Positions 1-5,780 are shown, numbered from the stretch's first letter. The stretch: DNA of 5,867 nucleotides from an uncultured Opitutia bacterium (GCA_903921665.1 CAIXQT010000196.1:1-5867), one strand, 5' to 3'. Made by a program: numbers and translations. Notes: generated by a model from the letters alone, not told the origin.

Positions 1-441
1 GAACCAGGAGGCGTTCAGGACGAAGGCGCCGAACACGAAGGTCCAGAGCGAGAACGCGTTGAGGCGCGGGAAGGCGACGTCGCGGGCGCCGATCTGCAGC
101 GGCACGAGGAAGTTGAAGAACGCGGCCGACAGGGGCATGACGCCGAGGAAGATCATCGTCGTGCCGTGCATGGTGAACAGCTGGTTGTACATGCGCGCCG
201 TGACGAAGTCGTTGTCCGGGCGGGCCAGCTGGGTGCGGATCGCGAGGGCTTCGACGCCGCCCACGAGGAAGTAGAACATGGCGAAGGCTCCGTAGAGGAT
301 GCCGATCTTCTTGTGGTCGACGGTCGTCAGCCAGTCGATCCAGCCGGTCGCGCGGTCAGGACGGATCAGGCCGAGGTCGCTGCGCTCGGGCGCCAGCTCG
401 GTCTTGCAGGCGACCGGAGCGTGATGGGAATCGTGGGACAT
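1..441 (-). CDS. coxA: Cytochrome c oxidase subunit I, N-terminal 147 residues (runs off left edge)
   Basis: This is the catalytic subunit of an aa3/caa3-type heme-copper oxidase, an inner-membrane proton pump that reduces O2 to water. Only the first 147 codons are present; the gene continues beyond position 1. Visible family features are a TVDHKKIGILYG segment (residues 40-51) leading into the first membrane helix (about 47-68), and TMHGTTMIFLGVMP (90-103) with His92 in the position of the low-spin heme a ligand. FNFLVPLQIGARDVAFPRLN (109-128) follows; Asn110, Asp121 and Asn128 line up with the D-channel residues Asn80, Asp91 and Asn98 of the bovine enzyme, so a working proton channel is expected. 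The start is the ATG at 441, which gives a His-rich N-terminus (MSHDSHH). It lies 22 bp after the coxB stop, so the two are probably co-transcribed. No Shine-Dalgarno sequence precedes it. The CuB/heme a3 ligands and the farnesyl Tyr region lie outside the window. Confidence 0.96.
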   Translation of the reverse strand, partial: MSHDSHHAPVACKTELAPERSDLGLIRPDRATGWIDWLTTVDHKKIGILYGAFAMFYFLVGGVEALAIRTQLARPDNDFVTARMYNQLFTMHGTTMIFLGVMPLSAAFFNFLVPLQIGARDVAFPRLNAFSLWTFVFGAFVLNASWF

Positions 442-463
442 GGGTGTGAAAGGAGCGGAAGGT

Positions 464-1747
464 TTACTTCAGGGTGAGGAGGTATTCGGCGAGGCAGTCG
501 AGCTCCTCGGCGGTGAAGGACTGGTTGGTCTCGCGCAGGCCGGCCACGTTGAACATCTTGTAGTAATGCATGCGGTTGCCGGGCTTGACGTCCTTGGTCG
601 GCTTGCCGTCGGCGCCGTGCGCGACGCCGGAGGAACCGATCCACTTGATGAGGTTGGCCTTGAAGGTCGCATGGTCGACCTCGACGGAGGACTCGGTGTT
701 GCCGGTCTTCTGCTCGAGCGCGCGCTGGGCGACGGGATCGCGGTTGTCGAGCCACGCGCCGGCGAGCGACTTGCGCGAAGCGAGGTGCGTGAGGTCCGGG
801 CCGACCGCGCCGGCGCCGAAATGGCCGCCGACATTGTGGCACATCACGCAGCTCTTGGCGGCGAAGAGGGCCTTGCCCTTGTCGGCCTTGGTGCCGGCGG
901 CGACGGGAGCGGCATCGGCCTTCTGCTTCTGCACCCACTTGGCGAACTCGGCGGGCTCGACGACTTCGACGCGGAAAAGCATGTAGGCATGCGAGTCGCC
1001 GCAGAATTCGGCGCACTGGCCGTAATAGTGGCCGGTCTGATCGGCCTGGATCCACATGTGGTTCTTGCGGCCCGGCATGAGGTCGACCTTGCCGGCGATC
1101 TTCGGCACCCAGAAGGAGTGGATGACGTCCTCGGAGCGGAGGTTGATGCGGACGGCGACGCCCTTGGGAATCACCAGTTCGTTCGGGACGGAGTGCTTGG
1201 CGTCGTTGGTGAGACCAAGCTGCGGGTATTCGAAACGGAACCACCACTGCTTGCCGATGGCGTCGATCTCGAGCACCTGGCCTTCGACGGCCTTGGCGTA
1301 GTTCTCGCGGGCGCCTTCGACGCGGGGATACCAGGCGGAAAGCTTCGACGTCGGGACGGATTCGGCCGGGACGTCATCGGTGTACCAGATGGCGCTGAGC
1401 GTCGGGATGGCGATGATGACGAGCGCGCCGATGGAAGCGGTAATGAGGCCGATCTCGATCAGCGGGTTGCCGTGACCTTCTTCGACGATGGCAGGCTTGT
1501 TCTCGTCGCCCGGACGGGAGCGGAACTTGATGACGGCGAAGACGAGCAGGCCGCCGACGAGGACGAAGAGGACGACGACCAACCAGACGGTGGCCATGAA
1601 GACGTCATACTGGACTTGGGCGACCGGGCCCTTGGGGTCCAAGGTCGACTGGCGGACGGTCATGTCGGCCTTAGAACATCCGACCATGATCATGGCCAGG
1701 AAGGGGGCGGCCAGCAGACCTACCCGACTAAAGAAGCGAGAAAACAT
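464..1747 (-). CDS. coxB: Cytochrome c oxidase subunit II with fused C-terminal cytochrome c (caa3 type), lipoprotein
   Basis: This subunit takes electrons from a donor through its own heme c to the CuA centre and on to subunit I. With the ATG at 1747 it has 427 residues. Residues 1-23 form a lipoprotein-type signal ending MVGC (Cys24 would be lipidated; the lipobox is imperfect). Two membrane helices follow at about 48-73 and 98-121. The periplasmic cupredoxin domain has GKQWWFRFEYP (165-175) and a complete CuA set: His210, then CAEFCGDSHAYM giving Cys245, Glu247, Cys249, His253 and Met256. The cytochrome c domain has CVMCH (Cys300, Cys303, His304) and PGNRM with Met393 as probable sixth heme ligand. 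The stretch between heme His and Met (88 residues) is longer than I recall for this family. The open frame extends to a TTG at 1855 and an ATG at 1822, but those would put about 25-36 extra residues before the signal peptide, so 1747 is preferred. No Shine-Dalgarno sequence is visible. It is the first gene of the coxB-coxA unit. Confidence 0.95.
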   Translation of the reverse strand: MFSRFFSRVGLLAAPFLAMIMVGCSKADMTVRQSTLDPKGPVAQVQYDVFMATVWLVVVLFVLVGGLLVFAVIKFRSRPGDENKPAIVEEGHGNPLIEIGLITASIGALVIIAIPTLSAIWYTDDVPAESVPTSKLSAWYPRVEGARENYAKAVEGQVLEIDAIGKQWWFRFEYPQLGLTNDAKHSVPNELVIPKGVAVRINLRSEDVIHSFWVPKIAGKVDLMPGRKNHMWIQADQTGHYYGQCAEFCGDSHAYMLFRVEVVEPAEFAKWVQKQKADAAPVAAGTKADKGKALFAAKSCVMCHNVGGHFGAGAVGPDLTHLASRKSLAGAWLDNRDPVAQRALEQKTGNTESSVEVDHATFKANLIKWIGSSGVAHGADGKPTKDVKPGNRMHYYKMFNVAGLRETNQSFTAEELDCLAEYLLTLK

Positions 1748-1997
1748 AAAGATGAGTTTCGGACGCGGAAAAATCCGTAAAAAGGTTGTGATTTGCAAGC
1801 CCCGGCAGGGGTAAACGCTCATAAAATGTGCTCTAGACGGACCGAGGGTGGTCAATTTTCTTTAAATCGTTAAAATACAATGACTTAGTATCGATTAGGT
1901 CTCATCATTTCGTCTAATAAGTCTACGGCCGCCTGCCTCCGCCTCCTGCCCTGCCTTGGGGGTTGCACCGCCGAGCCGCCTCTTTAACCCCCATCCT
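1748..1997. promoter_or_regulatory. Divergent intergenic region between coxB and folP with AT-rich core
   Basis: These 250 bases hold no convincing gene. About 1852-1925 is markedly AT-rich against its surroundings (for example TTTAAATCGTTAAAATACAA), which is typical of a divergent promoter region. On the minus strand TTGACC (1855-1850) and TTGCAA (1798-1793) are possible -35 elements for coxB. A start point about 30 bp after the latter would leave a leader of roughly 16 nt before the ATG at 1747, but its -10 (GATTTT, 1775-1770) is weak. On the plus strand a GGGGGTTGCAC box (1958-1968) precedes folP and is listed separately. No riboswitch or transcription-factor site was recognised. Confidence 0.45.
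1958..1992 (+). promoter_or_regulatory. Candidate folP promoter / GGGGGTT-AACCCCC inverted repeat
   Basis: GGGGGTTGCAC (1958-1968) contains a TTGCAC hexamer beginning exactly 35 bp before the folP ATG, and TTTAAC (1983-1988) lies where a rough -10 could be, although the 14-bp spacing is short. GGGGGTT (1958-1964) and AACCCCC (1986-1992) also form a 7-bp inverted repeat with a 21-bp spacer. It could be a leaderless promoter, an operator, or chance in G/C-run-rich sequence. Confidence 0.35.
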
Positions 1998-2870
1998 ATG
2001 TCCTGGACCAGCCCGCATGGCACCCCTCTGCCCGACTGGCGGAAGCGTACCCTGATCATGGGCATCATGAACCTAGCCCCGGACTCGTTCTCCGATGGCG
2101 GTCAGCTCGACGACGAAGCCGCCGCCCTCGCTCGCGCCGAATCGCTCCTCTCCGAAGGCGCCGACGTCCTCGACCTGGGCGCCGAATCGACGCGACCCGG
2201 GGCCACGCCGGTCGACGCCGCGACCGAACTCTCCCGCCTGCTGCCGATCGTGAAGGCGCTGCGCCGCCGCTTTCCGCAGGCCGCGCTTTCGATCGACACC
2301 TATAAGCCCGCGGTCGCCCACGCGTGCGTCGAAGCCGGCGCGGACTTGATCAACGACGTCGAAGGAGGTCGCTTCCAAGCCCGTCCTGACGAGTCGCCGA
2401 TGGGGTCGGCCTGCGCCCGCCTGCGCTGCCCGCTCATCCTGATGCATCGCCGCGCGCAAGCGGACTATGCGGACTTCTGGCCGGAGGTGCTCGACGATCT
2501 GCGCGGCTCGCTGCGCCGCGCGCAGTCCGCCGGGATGCCGCCGCAACAGCTCTGGACGGATCCGGGCTTCGGTTTCGGGAAGACGCCCGCGCAGAATCTC
2601 GCGTTGGTGCGCGACCTCTCGAAGGTCGCCGCGCTCGGCTTCCCGGTGCTGCTCGGCACGAGCCGTAAATCCACGCTCGGCCTCGTGCTCGGCGAAACCG
2701 ATCCGCTGCGCCGCGGCGTCGGCAACGATGCCACGGCCGTCTGGGGCGTCGCCCAAGGGGTCTCGATGATCCGGGTGCATGAGGTCGCCGCGATTCGGCC
2801 GGTCCTGCGTATGGCCGACGCCCTGCGCAGGGGAGAAGGTTGGGGGCCGACCACCCCGGAGCGCCCCTAA
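1998..2870 (+). CDS. folP: Dihydropteroate synthase
   Basis: This cytoplasmic enzyme condenses 6-hydroxymethyl-7,8-dihydropterin diphosphate with p-aminobenzoate to give 7,8-dihydropteroate in folate synthesis, and is the sulfonamide target. At 290 residues it is of usual length. Its TIM-barrel signature motifs are in order: IMGIMNLAPDSFSDGG (20-35), DLGAESTRPGA (59-69), SIDTYKP (98-104) with the pterin-binding Asp100, INDVEGG (118-124), PLILMH (145-150), DPGFGFGKTPAQN (188-200), GTSRKS (220-225) with Lys224, and IRVHEV (258-263). Two signature positions differ from the usual form: Ala27 where TPDSF normally has Thr, and Glu262 where VHDV normally has Asp. The ATG at 1998 is chosen because a TTG at 1956 only adds an unconserved 14-residue leader, and later ATGs would remove the first signature. 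No Shine-Dalgarno sequence is present (AACCCCCATCCT before the ATG). It appears to be a single-gene unit, convergent with the tRNA gene downstream. Confidence 0.96.
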   Translation: MSWTSPHGTPLPDWRKRTLIMGIMNLAPDSFSDGGQLDDEAAALARAESLLSEGADVLDLGAESTRPGATPVDAATELSRLLPIVKALRRRFPQAALSIDTYKPAVAHACVEAGADLINDVEGGRFQARPDESPMGSACARLRCPLILMHRRAQADYADFWPEVLDDLRGSLRRAQSAGMPPQQLWTDPGFGFGKTPAQNLALVRDLSKVAALGFPVLLGTSRKSTLGLVLGETDPLRRGVGNDATAVWGVAQGVSMIRVHEVAAIRPVLRMADALRRGEGWGPTTPERP

Positions 2871-2889
2871 GGCCTGAATTCAGGCCTTA
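2868..2889. terminator. Perfect 22-bp palindrome overlapping the folP stop codon; probable two-way terminator
   Basis: The 22 bases read identically on both strands and can fold into a 9-bp stem (TAAGGCCTG / CAGGCCTTA) with an AATT loop. The first three bases are the TAA stop of folP. It sits between two convergent transcription units, folP (plus) and tRNA-Thr (minus), where a bidirectional terminator is expected. Neither side has a run of T, so it is not a canonical intrinsic terminator. It could instead mark a 3' processing end or bind a protein. Confidence 0.5.
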
Positions 2890-2902
2890 ATCAAGGCGGG
2901 GA

Positions 2903-2978
2903 TGGAGCCAGCAGTCGGACTTGAACCGACGACCTGCCGCTTACAAGGCGGCTGCTCTACCAACTGAGCTATGCTGGC
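2903..2978 (-). tRNA. tRNA-Thr (anticodon UGU)
   Basis: The minus strand folds as a complete 76-nt cloverleaf. The acceptor arms are GCCAGCA and TGCTGGC; the D arm is GCTC-AGTTGGTA-GAGC; the anticodon arm is GCCGC-CTTGTAA-GCGGC, giving anticodon TGT, which reads ACA threonine codons. The variable loop is AGGTC and the T arm is GTCGG-TTCAAGT-CCGAC. The discriminator base is U and the CCA end is encoded (plus-strand TGG at 2903-2905). All stems pair fully. It is transcribed toward folP and away from the lipoprotein gene. Confidence 0.97.
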
Positions 2979-2986
2979 CAACTCCC

Positions 2987-3007
2987 TGTTCACAGGGTTG
3001 TTCACAG
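2987..3007. repeat. Direct repeat TGTTCACAG (2 copies, 12-bp period)
   Basis: TGTTCACAG occurs at 2987-2995 and 2999-3007, just upstream of the tRNA gene on its promoter side. The first copy also takes part in a small hairpin, CCCTG-TTCA-CAGGG (2984-2997). It overlaps the expected -10/start region of the tRNA promoter. It may be a regulator site or chance. Confidence 0.4.
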
Positions 3008-3021
3008 CCCGACGGTGTCAA
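2994..3021 (-). promoter_or_regulatory. Candidate tRNA-Thr promoter with consensus TTGACA -35
   Basis: On the minus strand TTGACA (3021-3016) is a perfect sigma70-type -35 hexamer. It ends 37 bp before the first base of the mature tRNA (2978). With a 16-bp spacer the -10 would be AACCCT (2999-2994), which matches TATAAT at only two positions. The predicted transcript would start a few bases before the tRNA. The -35 match and its position are good; the -10 is weak. Confidence 0.5.
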
Positions 3022-3052
3022 CCCCTCAGGAAATACGGCGTTTAGGGGTTGA
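3018..3052. repeat. 9-bp inverted repeat carrying outward-facing TTGACA and TTGAAA boxes
   Basis: TCAACCCCT (3018-3026) and AGGGGTTGA (3044-3052) are perfect inverted copies separated by 17 bp. Read outward, each arm is AGGGGTTGA followed by CA (tRNA side, giving TTGACA) or AA (lipoprotein-gene side, giving TTGAAA at 3049-3054). Thus the repeat overlaps the likely -35 elements of two divergent genes. It could be a dimeric regulator's operator, or two copies of an extended -35 element placed back to back. Confidence 0.55.
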
Positions 3053-3099
3053 AACAGATTTGTTTTTGGACGGAATTCAACCACCCCCAGCCCCGTATT

Positions 3100-4599
3100 A
3101 TGCGTATCTCCGTCTCTCTCCTCGCCCTCTGCGCCGTGTTCGCCGGCTGCAAATCCTCGGTCGACTCGGCCAACGTGGACGAAGTCATCGTCTCCTCTAA
3201 TCCGACCGCCGCGGCGATTCGCCTCAATGGCGAGCCGGTCGGCCGCACGCCGGCCACGATCCGACTCGACCGTACCAAGAATTACGACCTGCAGGTCGGC
3301 AAGGGCGGCTTCGTCACCGAGACGACCGAGCTCAAGCCGCGCCTGATCACGACGAGCGAAGGCATCGAGTTCGGCTTCCCCGCCACGGTGCGCGTCAACC
3401 TCATGAAGGTCCCCGCCGCCGGCGAAGCAGGCGTGCCGCCTTCCGACACCCCTGAATTCAAGAAGCTTTCGAAGAAGGCCCTGGGCGAACAGTCCGAAGC
3501 CGCCCGCGAAGGTCTGCGCAACGACATCGCCGCCACGAAGGAAGCCGCCACGAAGATCCAGGCCGCCCTCGCCGTCCGCGAAGCCGGCAGCAAGAACCGC
3601 CTGGCCGAACTCGCGAAGGGCATCGCCGATGCCAAGGCCGCCAAGAACCAGGACGCCGCCGCCAAGGCCAAGCTCGCCGAAGCGGAGCTCGCCCTCCAGC
3701 AGGCGACCGCCGAAGCCGAAGCCGCCCGCGCCCACGCCGCCAAGAACCTGAAGTCCGTTGAAGCCCGTCGCGCCGCCCTCTCCGGCACCGAAACGAAGGT
3801 CGTCGCCGCCAAGGCCGACGTCGTCAAGGCCGCCGCCGCCGTGAAGAGCGACGAAGATCGCCTCGGCCGACTCGAGCAGGCCTACGCCGCTGAAATCAAG
3901 TCCCTCAACGAATCCCAGGCCAATTCCAACGCCGCGATCAAGGCCCTCAACGCCCGCGCCGACGAACTGAACCGTGTCGCTTCGCTCGGCGTCAACGACG
4001 CCAAGGCCGAAGCCGCCAAGGGTCTCGCGGACCTCCAGAAGGCGCTCGAAGAGCAGAAGTCCGAAGCTGCCAAGGCCAATGAAGCCCTGGCCAAGGCCAA
4101 GGCCGAAGCCGCCAAGAATTCCACCGCCGCCGCTGAGCAGGCCGTCGCCAAGGCCAACGATGACGTGAAGGCCCTCCAGTCCAAGGTCGCCGCATCCGAG
4201 AAGGCCGTCGCCGACGAGCGCCTCGCCGGCGAAGCCAAGGTCGCCGAAGCGATCAAGGCCTCCGAAAAGGCCATCGCCGAAGCCAAAGCCGAAGCCGCCA
4301 AGGCGATCGCCGCCGCCAATCAGAACGCCGAGAAGAGCCTGGCGGACGAGCGCCTCGCCGCCGAAGCCAAGCTGGCCGACGCCAACAAAGCCCTCATGGC
4401 CGCCAAGGCCGACGCCGAAGCCAAGGTCGCCGAAGCCAACAAGGTCGCCGAAGCCGCCAAGGCCAAGACCGAAGCCCTCAAGTACTCCGAGTTCAGCTCC
4501 CGCTATGCGCTCCTCGAAAGCCGCCGCCGCGCGAAGTCGATCACGGAGGAAGAATACAAGGCCGCCCTCTCCGAGCTCCGCAAGGAACTCGGCCTCTGA
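3100..4599 (+). CDS. PEGA-domain lipoprotein with ~340-residue Ala/Lys/Glu coiled coil and SHOCT-like C-terminus
   Basis: The function is unknown; it is probably an envelope protein of the periplasmic side. The product has 499 residues. A lipoprotein signal (MRISVSLLALCAVFAGC) puts the lipidated Cys at 17. Residues about 28-102 resemble a PEGA domain (VSSNPTAAAIRLNGEPVGRTP), a small beta fold found in surface and periplasmic proteins. Residues about 119-461 are a low-complexity helical region full of AKAEAAK- and AEAKVAEA-type units; there is no proline anywhere after residue 118. The last 38 residues (SRYALLESRRRAKSITEEEYKAALSELRKEL) resemble a SHOCT motif, a short C-terminal helical element often linked to oligomerisation. 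The frame is open from a TTG at 3049, but the ATG at 3100 places the signal peptide at the N-terminus. No Shine-Dalgarno sequence is seen. It appears monocistronic: a candidate TTGAAA box lies upstream and a strong terminator downstream. A structural tether, or a TolA-like or SMC-like envelope rod, is conceivable but unproven. Confidence 0.9.
   Translation: MRISVSLLALCAVFAGCKSSVDSANVDEVIVSSNPTAAAIRLNGEPVGRTPATIRLDRTKNYDLQVGKGGFVTETTELKPRLITTSEGIEFGFPATVRVNLMKVPAAGEAGVPPSDTPEFKKLSKKALGEQSEAAREGLRNDIAATKEAATKIQAALAVREAGSKNRLAELAKGIADAKAAKNQDAAAKAKLAEAELALQQATAEAEAARAHAAKNLKSVEARRAALSGTETKVVAAKADVVKAAAAVKSDEDRLGRLEQAYAAEIKSLNESQANSNAAIKALNARADELNRVASLGVNDAKAEAAKGLADLQKALEEQKSEAAKANEALAKAKAEAAKNSTAAAEQAVAKANDDVKALQSKVAASEKAVADERLAGEAKVAEAIKASEKAIAEAKAEAAKAIAAANQNAEKSLADERLAAEAKLADANKALMAAKADAEAKVAEANKVAEAAKAKTEALKYSEFSSRYALLESRRRAKSITEEEYKAALSELRKELGL
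4210..4383 (+). repeat. Two imperfect 42-bp copies, 132 bp apart, within the coiled-coil coding region
   Basis: Bases 4210-4251 and 4342-4383 encode ADERLAGEAKVAEA and ADERLAAEAKLADA. Their starts are 132 bp (44 residues) apart, and 44 is four 11-residue units. This suggests partial internal duplication of a hendecad-type helix rather than random Ala/Lys/Glu sequence. Confidence 0.55.
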
Positions 4600-4620
4600 G
4601 CCGGCCTCGCTCCGCCTCGA

Positions 4621-4650
4621 AAAGCCCGGCCGCTCGGCCGGGCTTTTTTG
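4621..4650 (+). terminator. Intrinsic terminator after the lipoprotein gene
   Basis: AAAAGCCCGGCC (4621-4632) pairs perfectly with GGCCGGGCTTTT (4637-4648) around a GCTC loop, and the stem runs into six T residues (4645-4650). It begins 21 bp after the TGA stop of the lipoprotein gene. The A-run on the 5' side would also make it functional for transcription in the other direction. It separates the lipoprotein unit from the gcv operon. Confidence 0.93.
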
Positions 4651-4651
4651 T

Positions 4652-4682
4652 TGGAAGAAAAAGCCGGGGGCCGCACCTTAAC
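4652..4682 (+). promoter_or_regulatory. Candidate gcvT promoter squeezed between terminator and start codon
   Basis: Only 38 bp (4651-4688) separate the terminator from the gcvT ATG, and the promoter should lie here. TTGGAA (4652-4657) begins 37 bp before the ATG; CTTAAC (4677-4682) lies 6 bp before it with a 19-bp spacer. Both hexamers are poor matches to sigma70 consensus. The arrangement predicts a transcript starting at or within a few bases of the ATG. No glycine riboswitch can fit in this interval. Confidence 0.4.
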
Positions 4683-4688
4683 GGCACT

Positions 4689-5780
4689 ATGTCGGACCCG
4701 CTCTCCCGCACGCCCCTCTTCGCCCTGCACGTCGAACTCGGCGGCCGTATCGTCCCCTTCGCGGGCTGGGAGATGCCGGTGCAATACACGGGCATCATCG
4801 AGGAGCACATGGCGGTCCGCCAGGCGGCCGGGCTCTTCGACGTCTCGCACATGGGCGAAGCCCGCGTGCGCGGCCGCGACGCCGCGAAATTCCTCGACGG
4901 GATCATGACCAATGAGATGGCCACGATCAAGGTCGGCATGGCCCGCTACACGGTGATGTGCCAGCCCGACGGCGGCTGCGTCGACGACCTGATCGTCTAC
5001 CGCCTCGCGGAGGACGAATTCCTGATCTGCCTCAACGCCTCCAACGCGCCGAAGGACATCGCCTGGATGCGCGCCCACATCGGTGCCCAGCAGGTCGAGG
5101 TGCTCGACGAATGCGCCGCCTGGGCCCAGCTCGCGCTCCAAGGCCCGCGCGCCGAAGCGATCCTGGCGCTGGCGACCGCGACGCCGCTGGCATCGATCAA
5201 GCGCTTCGGCTTCGTGGTCGGCGAAGTGGCCGGCGTCCCAGGTTGCCTCATCTCGCGCACGGGCTACACGGGCTCGCCGGGCTTCGAGATCTACCTACCC
5301 GCGGCTTCCGCCGAGAAGGTCGCCCGCGCGCTCCTCGCCGCCGGCAAGCCCCACGGTCTCGTCCCCGCCGGCCTCGGCGCCCGCGACTCGCTCCGCCTCG
5401 AAGCCAACTACCCGCTCTACGGACATGAGATCTCGGAACGGATCTCCCCCATCCAGGCCGGCCTCGGCTGGACGGTGAAATTCGCGAAGCCCGACTTCAT
5501 CGGCCGCGAAGCGCTCCACCGCCAGGCCCAAGGCGGCCCGTCCTCCTCGGTGGTGCTCTTCTCCCTCGATGACCGCCGCATCGCCCGCCAAGGCGCCGTG
5601 GTCTACTCGGGCGAGACGCCGGTCGGCGAAGTGCTCTCGGGCACGCAGTCCCCGGTGCTAGGAAAGCCGATCGGCACGGCCCTCGTCGCCGCCGGCCACG
5701 CTTCGTCCGCCTCGCTGACCGTCGACATCCGCGGCAACCGCATCCCGCTCCGCCTCGCGACCGAGCCTTTCGTGAAGTGA
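4689..5780 (+). CDS. gcvT: Aminomethyltransferase, glycine cleavage system T protein
   Basis: This cytoplasmic enzyme takes the aminomethyl group from the lipoyl arm of H protein, releases ammonia and transfers the methylene to tetrahydrofolate, giving 5,10-methylenetetrahydrofolate. Its 363 residues match the usual length. Conserved stretches in order are VPFAGWEMPVQY (22-33), GLFDVSHMGE (48-57), GGCVDDLIVYR (95-105), SRTGYTGSPGFEIY (189-202), LGARDSLRLEANYPLYGHEI (229-248) and LGWTVKFAKPDFIGREAL (259-276). The catalytic Asp falls within Asp99-Asp100. The start at 4689 fits the usual short N-terminal lead (LSRTPLFALHVELGG). No Shine-Dalgarno sequence precedes it. gcvH follows after 38 bp on the same strand, so a gcvT-gcvH operon, usually continued by gcvP, is expected. 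Confidence 0.97.
   Translation: MSDPLSRTPLFALHVELGGRIVPFAGWEMPVQYTGIIEEHMAVRQAAGLFDVSHMGEARVRGRDAAKFLDGIMTNEMATIKVGMARYTVMCQPDGGCVDDLIVYRLAEDEFLICLNASNAPKDIAWMRAHIGAQQVEVLDECAAWAQLALQGPRAEAILALATATPLASIKRFGFVVGEVAGVPGCLISRTGYTGSPGFEIYLPAASAEKVARALLAAGKPHGLVPAGLGARDSLRLEANYPLYGHEISERISPIQAGLGWTVKFAKPDFIGREALHRQAQGGPSSSVVLFSLDDRRIARQGAVVYSGETPVGEVLSGTQSPVLGKPIGTALVAAGHASSASLTVDIRGNRIPLRLATEPFVK

Noticed and set aside
440..1780. 446-codon plus-strand open frame opposite coxB
   Set aside because: It is the antisense shadow of coxB and the coxB-coxA junction, kept open by high GC at third positions. The Ala/Gly/Asp/Val-rich product has no recognisable motif, whereas coxB has a full set of metal ligands.
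1748..1855. Upstream extension of coxB to ATG 1822 or TTG 1855
   Set aside because: It would bury the lipoprotein signal peptide behind 25-36 extra residues of no recognisable nature. Start 1747 gives a normal signal.
2073..2780. 235-codon minus-strand open frame opposite folP
   Set aside because: It is antisense to conserved dihydropteroate synthase motifs, with an Arg/Ala/Gly-rich product of no recognisable family.
2903..2978. tRNA-Thr as an integration site for a mobile element
   Set aside because: No integrase, no repeated tRNA 3' end and no foreign-looking cargo nearby.
2941..3735. 264-codon minus-strand open frame opposite the lipoprotein gene
   Set aside because: It overlaps most of the tRNA 5' half and the divergent promoter region, and its Gly/Arg/Leu-rich product mirrors the repetitive lipoprotein codons. 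It is a shadow.
4210..4383. CRISPR or tandem-repeat array in the repetitive region
   Set aside because: The repeats are in frame, imperfect and codon-biased within an open coding sequence. There are no spacers.
4651..4688. Glycine riboswitch before gcvT
   Set aside because: The gap after the terminator is 38 bp, far too short for a glycine aptamer, and no riboswitch-like pairing is seen.
4503..5141. 212-codon minus-strand open frame across the terminator and gcvT start
   Set aside because: It would be read through a strong terminator hairpin and is antisense to gcvT. No recognisable domain.
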